A model generated the notes under the pieces. That model was not told the DNA's origin. It searched no databases and was given only the letters and a program-made list of their open reading frames with translations. A DNA stretch of 5,100 nucleotides from Bacteroidales bacterium. Lineage in GTDB: Bacteria; Bacteroidota; Bacteroidia; Bacteroidales; JAAUTT01. This document shows, piece by piece, positions 1-5,100 of this stretch. Made by a program: the position numbers and the translations under genes. The DNA lies in the NCBI GenBank assembly GCA_025350365.1, contig JANXXY010000316.1, positions 1-5,100 of the forward strand. The letters run 5' to 3'. Within the stretch, counting starts at the first letter, position 1, and each line of letters begins with the position of its first letter.

Positions 1-1457
1 TTACTGCAATAGTTCGGCGGGATGGAGTTTCCCGTTTCTCTCCAGAGGATCGTTTCGGAATTTTTCCGTCATTATCATTAGGATGGCGTATTTCAAGGGA
101 AAATTTTATGAAGGAAATTCTCTGGATTGATGACCTTAAAATCAGAGCTGGTTATGGAATTACCGGGAATGCTGAAATACCGAATGCTTATAATTATTCA
201 TATTCTTATGGATTAAATGCAGGTGATTTTAATTATGCCATTAAGGGGCAGAACAATGGGGCGAATCTCGGGATGAGGCTGACAAAATATGGCAACCCTG
301 ATACAAAATGGGAACAATCACAAATGGGCAATGTTGGTATAGATGCATCCTTATTTGATCATTGGTTAGAAATGAATGTTGAGGGGTATATTAAAAGAAC
401 ATCCGGCATGCTTGTTTCCGATTCATACTCAAGTCTTGCTGGTGGTGTTACTGCTCCATATGTAAACTTAGGTGAAATGGAGAATACCGGATTTGACATT
501 TCATTAACCAATCGTGGGACCATTACAGGTGATTTCAAATATGATATTACTGCTAATTTATCACATTATAAAAATGAGGTTATTAAAATATCTGACAATC
601 CTGATGCTAAGTTTTACGGAGGAAACACCCGATTCGGTAATGTAACGGTAATAACAAAAGGTGAACCGGTTTCTTCATTTTATGGTTATGAGATTGAAGG
701 GATTTTCAAAAATCAGAACGAACTTTTAAATCATGCTAAACAGCCCGGGATTAATAACTCATTGGGAGATTTTATCAAACTTGGTAGTGATGGGAAACCA
801 GTTTTGGATGGAAATGGCCAGCAAATTCCTTTGACTACCTGGATGGCTTCATTGGGGAAATTCAAATTCAAAGACATCAATGGAGATGGTATGATCAATG
901 AAAAAGACAAAACCATTATAGGAAGTCCTCATCCAAAATTTACTTATGGCATAGATTTTAACCTCTATTATAAAAATTTTGAATTCAACATGTTTCTAAT
1001 GGGGTCACAAGGGAATAAAATATTTAACTATGTAAAATACTGGACCGATTTTAATGGTTCTTTTACAGGTAATAAAAGCCAGTTTATGATGGATAATTCA
1101 TGGAATCCAACTACTGATACCAATACTGATACCAAATTACCCATTTTAGTGTTAAATGATAACGATGCAGCTAATAATCCAACATCGTACTATGTTGAAG
1201 ATGGTTCTTTTTTGCGTTGTAAAAATTTTCAAATAAGCTACTCTATTCCAAAGTCGCTAATTAAAAAAATTAGAGTAGATAATTATAAAATATACTTTCA
1301 AATAACCAACCTATTTACAATCACTAACTATTCCGGAATCGAACCTGATTTAGGTACTCGTTGGCATGGCGGTGGCAGCGAATGGGATCGCGGTCTTGAT
1401 TTTGGAGCATATCCTCATCCACGTCAGTTTATTTTTGGGATGAATTTAAGTTTTTGA
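1..1457 (+). CDS. SusC/RagA-family TonB-linked outer-membrane receptor, C-terminal half (5' partial)
   Basis: This is the barrel half of a SusC-type TonB-dependent receptor, which in known members imports oligosaccharides or peptides across the outer membrane using a SusD lipoprotein lid and TonB energy. The frame is open from codon 3-5 at the left edge, so the ATG at 108 is an internal methionine: the 35 codons before it read as family sequence (RRDGVSRFSPEDRFGIFPS, then LGWRIS). About 484 residues are visible of a family usually near 1000; the signal peptide, carboxypeptidase-regulatory-like domain and plug lie outside. Numbering from base 3, visible family motifs are RAGYGITGN (48-56), NPDTKWE (98-104), NTGFDISL (161-168), GEPVSSFYGYEIEGIF (220-235), DINGDGMINEKD (291-302), IGSPHPKFTYG (306-316), YYVEDGSFLR (396-405), QITNLFTITNYSG (433-445) and the end AYPHPRQFIFGMNLSF, with the terminal Phe typical of outer-membrane barrels. 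The stop is TGA at 1455. No susD follows; the next gene is ruvA. The substrate cannot be inferred. Confidence 0.95.
   Translation, partial: TAIVRRDGVSRFSPEDRFGIFPSLSLGWRISRENFMKEILWIDDLKIRAGYGITGNAEIPNAYNYSYSYGLNAGDFNYAIKGQNNGANLGMRLTKYGNPDTKWEQSQMGNVGIDASLFDHWLEMNVEGYIKRTSGMLVSDSYSSLAGGVTAPYVNLGEMENTGFDISLTNRGTITGDFKYDITANLSHYKNEVIKISDNPDAKFYGGNTRFGNVTVITKGEPVSSFYGYEIEGIFKNQNELLNHAKQPGINNSLGDFIKLGSDGKPVLDGNGQQIPLTTWMASLGKFKFKDINGDGMINEKDKTIIGSPHPKFTYGIDFNLYYKNFEFNMFLMGSQGNKIFNYVKYWTDFNGSFTGNKSQFMMDNSWNPTTDTNTDTKLPILVLNDNDAANNPTSYYVEDGSFLRCKNFQISYSIPKSLIKKIRVDNYKIYFQITNLFTITNYSGIEPDLGTRWHGGGSEWDRGLDFGAYPHPRQFIFGMNLSF
1113..1136 (+). repeat. 12-bp tandem duplication inside the susC-like gene
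   Basis: ACTGATACCAAT (1113-1124) is followed directly by ACTGATACCAAA (1125-1136), so two copies differ only in the last base. The unit is in frame and encodes TDTN then TDTK, probably in a loop following the SWNP motif. It looks like a small slippage duplication that keeps the reading frame; no function is implied. Confidence 0.7.
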
Positions 1458-1537
1458 TACATATTTAATTTTACAGATTGCCTGTCTTATGCTGTTTTTT
1501 TACCTATTTTAGCTCCAAATAAATAGCATTCGGGATT

Positions 1538-2137
1538 ATGTATGAGTTTATCGAAGGAACTATTGCAGAGCTAACACCGGCAAATGTGGTTATTCAAACT
1601 GGTGGAATTGGGTATTTGATTCATATTTCGCTAAATACCTACACTCAGCTCTCGGAGAATCAGAAAAATAACCAACAGAATTTACATAAAGTATTCTTGC
1701 ATCATGTAGTTCGTGAAGATGCACAATTGCTTTTTGGGTTTTTTTCATCACAGGAAAGAATCATTTTCAGGCTATTAATTTCAGTTTCTGGTGTTGGAGC
1801 AAATACTGCCAGAATGATTTTATCATCCCTCGGAACTATTGATATTCAAAAAGCCATTGCTGAAGGCAATGTAAATATGTTAAAAGGCGTTAAAGGAATA
1901 GGACTGAAAACTGCTCAACGGATTATCATCGATTTAAAGGACAAAATAGGGATAGAAGGAGCGACGAATGATAATTTCTTCCAATTAAACAATACAATCA
2001 AAGATGAAGCGTTATCAGCATTGGTGACTTTAGGCTTTTCGAAATCAGCTATAGAAAAAATTGTTGACAAAATACTTGCTGCAAAAACTGATATGTCAGT
2101 AGAAGAACTGATTAAACAAACGTTAAAAAATTTATAG
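1538..2137 (+). CDS. ruvA: Holliday junction branch migration complex subunit RuvA
   Basis: RuvA binds four-way DNA junctions as a tetramer and loads the RuvB helicase, which drives branch migration before RuvC cleaves; it acts in the cytoplasm in recombination and repair. The protein has 199 residues, close to the 203 of E. coli RuvA, so it is complete. Domain I (OB fold, about 1-69) holds GGIGYLIH and ends with VVREDAQLLFGF; E60 and D61 match the acidic-pin residues E55/D56 of E. coli. Domain II has two helix-hairpin-helix motifs, SVSGVGANTAR (82-92) and LKGVKGIGLKTAQR (115-128). Domain III (about 153-199), the RuvB-contacting part, follows a linker. The loop around 39-50 (rich in N, Q and K) is about five residues longer than in E. 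coli, and the linker is shorter. The ATG at 1538 is the only ATG start possible, since TAA at 1520-1522 is in frame upstream; there is no useful Shine-Dalgarno. sprA follows after 103 bp. Confidence 0.98.
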   Translation: MYEFIEGTIAELTPANVVIQTGGIGYLIHISLNTYTQLSENQKNNQQNLHKVFLHHVVREDAQLLFGFFSSQERIIFRLLISVSGVGANTARMILSSLGTIDIQKAIAEGNVNMLKGVKGIGLKTAQRIIIDLKDKIGIEGATNDNFFQLNNTIKDEALSALVTLGFSKSAIEKIVDKILAAKTDMSVEELIKQTLKNL

Positions 2138-2169
2138 TTTGTTCACTCAATTTAACGTGGATAGTTTTT
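2138..2169 (+). promoter_or_regulatory. Candidate Bacteroidota-type promoter for sprA
   Basis: TTTG at 2138-2141, 20 bases of spacer, then TAGTTTTT at 2162-2169. The consensus known for the primary sigma factor of Bacteroidota is TTTG, 19-21 bases, TAnnTTTG; this site matches all four -33 bases and five of six defined -7 bases. Transcription would begin near 2176, leaving an untranslated leader of about 65 bases before the inferred sprA start at 2241. The -33 element directly abuts the ruvA stop codon. The DNA is AT-rich, so a chance match is possible, but both elements and the spacing agree. If real, sprA can be transcribed independently of ruvA. Confidence 0.4.
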
Positions 2170-2170
2170 T

Positions 2171-2180
2171 AAATGCATTT
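2171..2180. repeat. 10-bp perfect palindrome AAATGCATTT at the predicted sprA transcription start
   Basis: AAATGCATTT is identical to its reverse complement and starts one base after the candidate -7 box, overlapping the expected start of transcription. A site in this position could act as an operator, but ten-base AT-rich palindromes are not rare, and no regulator is identifiable from the window. Confidence 0.3.
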
Positions 2181-2240
2181 TCTAGTGCTTAATACTCATG
2201 CTTACGATTTGATAATTACTACTTAATTATTGATAGAACT

Positions 2241-5100
2241 TTGAATAGTTATACTTTCAGAAATATTTACCTGATATTAATTTCTGTTTTGCTATACATA
2301 ACAGGAAGTGTTTCTGCACAGGTAAAACCTGTTATCAGTAATGACAGCATTCCTTCCAGGTTTCGCTTAACTGATAGTCGTTTACCCTTTCAACCTACCG
2401 AGAATCCTCGTGGGATGAACATGAAACTTCCCTCCAATTTTAATAAAAGTATCGATTACGATCCCGTTAGAAATGAATACATTTTTAATGAAAAAATAGG
2501 CAAACTCGATTATCGGGTGCCTTTTTCAATGAGTCTCATGGAATATCGGCAATACGAGGCAAAAATTGCGAGGCAAAATTATTGGAGCGACCGGCGAAAA
2601 GGTGATAAAACCATAGTGAGACAATCGTTTATTCCGAAGCTGAATGTTGGTGGCGAGGCGTTTGACAAGATATTTGGTAGTAATGTCATTAATATTGTTC
2701 CCCAAGGATCGGCAGAACTTATTTTCGGAATTAGCACCTCAAAAATCAACAATCCAAACATTAGCGAGCGATTGAGAAAAACAACCACCTTTGATTTTCA
2801 GGAGAAAATCCAGATGAATGTTACCGGAAACATTGGAGATAAAGTGAAGTTAGGTATTAATTACAACACTGAAGCTACCTTCGACTTTGAGAACAAAACC
2901 AAACTGGAATATACAGGCAAGGAAGACGAAATAATAAAGAAAATCGAAGCAGGGAATGTTACATTACCACTGTCGGGATCGCTTATTACAGGAAGTCAGA
3001 GCTTATTTGGCCTGAAAACTGAGTTGCAATTTGGAAAATTAACTGTTACCACTGTTTTATCACAACAAAAAGGTGAATCGTCGGTGATTGAAGTAAAAGG
3101 TGGTGCACAGGTAAATCAATTTGAGATACCTATTGACCAGTACGATGCAAATAAGCACTTTTTCATTGCACATTATTTTCGAGACCGGTATAATGATGCA
3201 CTCAAAACCCTGCCTATCATCAATTCAGGATTCACCATTACTAAAATAGAAGTATGGATAACAAATAAATCAAGTACTTACGAAAATTCACGAAACATTG
3301 TTGCGTTTCTCGATCTTGGAGAATCTAAGCAATATATTTATAATAAGATATCAGGTTTTGCATACAAATCAGGCGTTTATCCTCAAAATGACATTAATTA
3401 TTTGTATGATGAGGTTATTAAAACCTATAATGCGCGCAATATCCAACAGGTATCGAGTAGTTTAGCCTCGTTATCTGGTCAAAATTTCCGCATTGGACAA
3501 GATTTTGAGAAAATTGAAAATGCCCGTAAGCTGACAGAACGCGAATTTACGTTCCATCCAACGTTAGGCTACATTTCGCTAAACTCTGCACTTAATGCCG
3601 ACGAGATTCTTGCCGTAGCCTATGAATATACCTTTCAGGGAAAAACCTACAGAGTTGGTGAACTAACCACATCAGGTATTAGTGCACCAAATGCATTGGT
3701 TGTTAAACTATTAAAGGGAACCAGCTTTACCCCAAAACTTCCAAATTGGAATTTGATGATGAAAAATGTCTATTCCATTAATGCTTATCAGGTTAACAAA
3801 GAAAATTTTCAACTACACATATTATATCAGGATGATAAAAAAGGAAATGCAGTTAATTATATTCCTGAAACACAAACTAGTAACGATATACTTCTTCAAA
3901 AATTGGGACTTGACAGGGTAAATACCAATCTCGATCCAAATTCAGATGGTGTATTCGACTTTATTGAAGGTGTTACCATCAATTCATCCAACGGGCGTAT
4001 TTACTTTCCAACGCTGGAACCTTTTGGCAGCACCATGGAAAAATATCTGACAAAAGCGGGATTGCCGCCATCGGTTTCTCAAAAGTATATTTTTCAAGAA
4101 CTTTACGATTCCACGCAGACAAAAGCCCGGCAAGCGGCTGAAAAAAATAAGTTTAAACTGAAGGGATCGTATCAATCGTCGTCCGGCTCCGATATTCCGT
4201 TAAATGCATTAAACGTACCTCAAGGTTCGGTGGTGGTGACAGCGAGTGGTCGAAAATTGACAGAAAACATTGATTATACCGTTGATTATACATTAGGAAG
4301 GGTGAAAATTATTAATCAGGGATTGCTTGAATCGGGGACTCCTATTAAAATTTCACTGGAAAGTAATTCACTCTTCAATTTTCAAACAAAAACACTTGTA
4401 GGGACTCATTTGGATTACAAATTTTCCGATAATTTTCATCTTGGAGCAACAGTGCTTAATTTGACTGAGCGCCCACTTACTCAAAAAGTGAATATTGGAG
4501 ACGAACCTGTATCGAATACCATTTGGGGTATTAACGGAACATATACCACAAAGTCTCAACTTTTAACAACACTTATTGACAAGCTTCCGCTGATTCAAAC
4601 GAAAGAACCATCGAGCATTACTATTGATGGTGAATTTGCACAACTTATTCCGGGTAGTTCGAGTGCAATCAATGGAACAGCTTACATCGATGATTTTGAA
4701 GGTAGCGAAACCTCCATCGATATGCGGTCCTATCAGACTTGGACGATTGCGAGTGCGCCGGCCGATCCAACTCTTTTCCCGGAATCATCATTAAATAACG
4801 ACCTTCGCTATGGTTATAACCGTGCCAAACTTGCATGGTATGTGATTGATCCACTTTTTCTGCGAAATAATTCAGCTACACCTTCTTACATAAAGGGAAA
4901 CAAAAATATACAATTTGGTCATTTTGTGCGTGAAGTATATGAAGGCGATATTTTTAAGAACAAGGAAACTGCTGGCGGAATACCTTCGAATATTCCCGTT
5001 CTCAACCTTGCTTACTATCCGAAAGAACGGGGTCCATACAACTATGATGCGGCAGGTGTAAATGCCGATGGAACGTTAAACAGACCCGATAAGCGGTGGG
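2241..5100 (+). CDS. sprA: SprA/Sov, outer-membrane translocon of the type IX secretion system, N-terminal part (3' partial)
   Basis: SprA forms the very large outer-membrane barrel (36 strands in the Flavobacterium johnsoniae structure) through which type IX secretion substrates, including gliding adhesins in motile species, leave the cell. The frame has no stop from 2193 to the right edge; from 2241 it gives 953 residues of a family of about 2400. Family segments visible are SLFGLKTELQFGKL (254-267), KHFFIAHYFRDRY (305-317), IEVWITN (336-342), NSRNIVAFLDLGE (349-361), DPNSDGVFDFIEG (565-577), NGRIYFPTLEPFG (584-596), AYIDDFEGSE (814-823) and YYPKERGPYNYD (925-936). There is no in-frame ATG before codon 2416. 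The best start is TTG 2241: it gives a 26-residue signal peptide with Arg7, a hydrophobic core (IYLILISVLLYI) and cleavage after SVSA, before Gln27. The exact start is inferred; the identity is secure. It is the second gene of a ruvA-sprA pair, probably with its own promoter. The remaining barrel and C-terminus lie beyond 5100. Confidence 0.95.
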   Translation, partial: MNSYTFRNIYLILISVLLYITGSVSAQVKPVISNDSIPSRFRLTDSRLPFQPTENPRGMNMKLPSNFNKSIDYDPVRNEYIFNEKIGKLDYRVPFSMSLMEYRQYEAKIARQNYWSDRRKGDKTIVRQSFIPKLNVGGEAFDKIFGSNVINIVPQGSAELIFGISTSKINNPNISERLRKTTTFDFQEKIQMNVTGNIGDKVKLGINYNTEATFDFENKTKLEYTGKEDEIIKKIEAGNVTLPLSGSLITGSQSLFGLKTELQFGKLTVTTVLSQQKGESSVIEVKGGAQVNQFEIPIDQYDANKHFFIAHYFRDRYNDALKTLPIINSGFTITKIEVWITNKSSTYENSRNIVAFLDLGESKQYIYNKISGFAYKSGVYPQNDINYLYDEVIKTYNARNIQQVSSSLASLSGQNFRIGQDFEKIENARKLTEREFTFHPTLGYISLNSALNADEILAVAYEYTFQGKTYRVGELTTSGISAPNALVVKLLKGTSFTPKLPNWNLMMKNVYSINAYQVNKENFQLHILYQDDKKGNAVNYIPETQTSNDILLQKLGLDRVNTNLDPNSDGVFDFIEGVTINSSNGRIYFPTLEPFGSTMEKYLTKAGLPPSVSQKYIFQELYDSTQTKARQAAEKNKFKLKGSYQSSSGSDIPLNALNVPQGSVVVTASGRKLTENIDYTVDYTLGRVKIINQGLLESGTPIKISLESNSLFNFQTKTLVGTHLDYKFSDNFHLGATVLNLTERPLTQKVNIGDEPVSNTIWGINGTYTTKSQLLTTLIDKLPLIQTKEPSSITIDGEFAQLIPGSSSAINGTAYIDDFEGSETSIDMRSYQTWTIASAPADPTLFPESSLNNDLRYGYNRAKLAWYVIDPLFLRNNSATPSYIKGNKNIQFGHFVREVYEGDIFKNKETAGGIPSNIPVLNLAYYPKERGPYNYDAAGVNADGTLNRPDKRW

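Noticed and set aside
108..110. ATG 108 as the start of the first gene
   Set aside because: The same frame is open back to base 3 and its translation before 108 matches the SusC barrel pattern (RRDGVSRFSPEDRFG, LGWRIS), so 108 is an internal methionine of a gene cut by the window edge.
731..916. 61-codon reverse-strand frame within the susC-like gene
   Set aside because: It lies wholly opposite a well-conserved SusC segment, resembles no known family and has no promoter or ribosome site; a shadow of the real gene.
1473..1501. Possible terminator after the susC-like gene: ACAG paired with CTGT, then seven T at 1495-1501
   Set aside because: The stem is only four base pairs, and the copy of CTGT next to the T run needs a 15-base loop; too weak to call.
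1504..1526. AT-rich inverted repeat CTATTT / AAATAG just before ruvA
   Set aside because: A six-base AT-rich stem with an 11-base loop is expected by chance in this intergenic DNA.
2173..2226. 17-codon frame (ATG 2173 to TAA 2224-2226) ahead of sprA
   Set aside because: No ribosome site, no attenuator-like hairpin and no codon pattern suggesting a leader peptide; its ATG would also lie at or before the predicted transcription start, so it may not be in the mRNA.
2579..2788. 69-codon reverse-strand frame within sprA
   Set aside because: Antisense to conserved SprA sequence with no recognisable domain; chance open frame.
3984..4854. Three further reverse-strand frames of 61-63 codons (3984-4175, 4368-4559, 4669-4854)
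   Set aside because: All are antisense to SprA segments that match the family (for example NGRIYFPTLEPFG and AYIDDFEGSE); their translations look like no known protein.

Overview
The window looks like a chromosomal piece of a Bacteroidota bacterium. The grounds are a SusC/RagA-type TonB-linked outer-membrane receptor, a SprA (Sov) type IX secretion translocon gene, low GC, and the absence of Shine-Dalgarno sequences ahead of the genes. The spread of SusC and SprA does not allow a firm genus or order call from this stretch alone.

Layout, all on the + strand. Bases 1-1457 are the 3' half of a susC-like gene that is already open at the left edge; its start lies outside the window. After an 80-bp gap, 1538-2137 is a complete ruvA (Holliday-junction-binding subunit of RuvABC). 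A 103-bp gap follows, holding a good match to the Bacteroidota sigma promoter (TTTG-N20-TAgtTTTT) and a 10-bp palindrome. From about 2241 to the right edge runs one uninterrupted reading frame, the N-terminal ~953 residues of SprA. This is the largest coding region in the window, and its 3' end is beyond base 5100.

Functionally the three genes are not an obvious pathway. RuvA is a housekeeping recombination protein. SprA forms the outer-membrane pore of the type IX secretion system. SusC normally imports oligosaccharides or peptides together with a SusD lipoprotein. ruvA next to sprA is, as far as I recall, a recurrent arrangement in this phylum. The susC gene has no susD directly downstream, so it looks like an orphan receptor or the end of an unusually ordered locus.

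No RNA genes, insertion sequences, CRISPR arrays or attachment sites were seen. I do not find evidence for an undescribed system here. The points worth a second look are the apparent lack of an ATG start for sprA, the susC gene without its partner, and the promoter/palindrome arrangement ahead of sprA.
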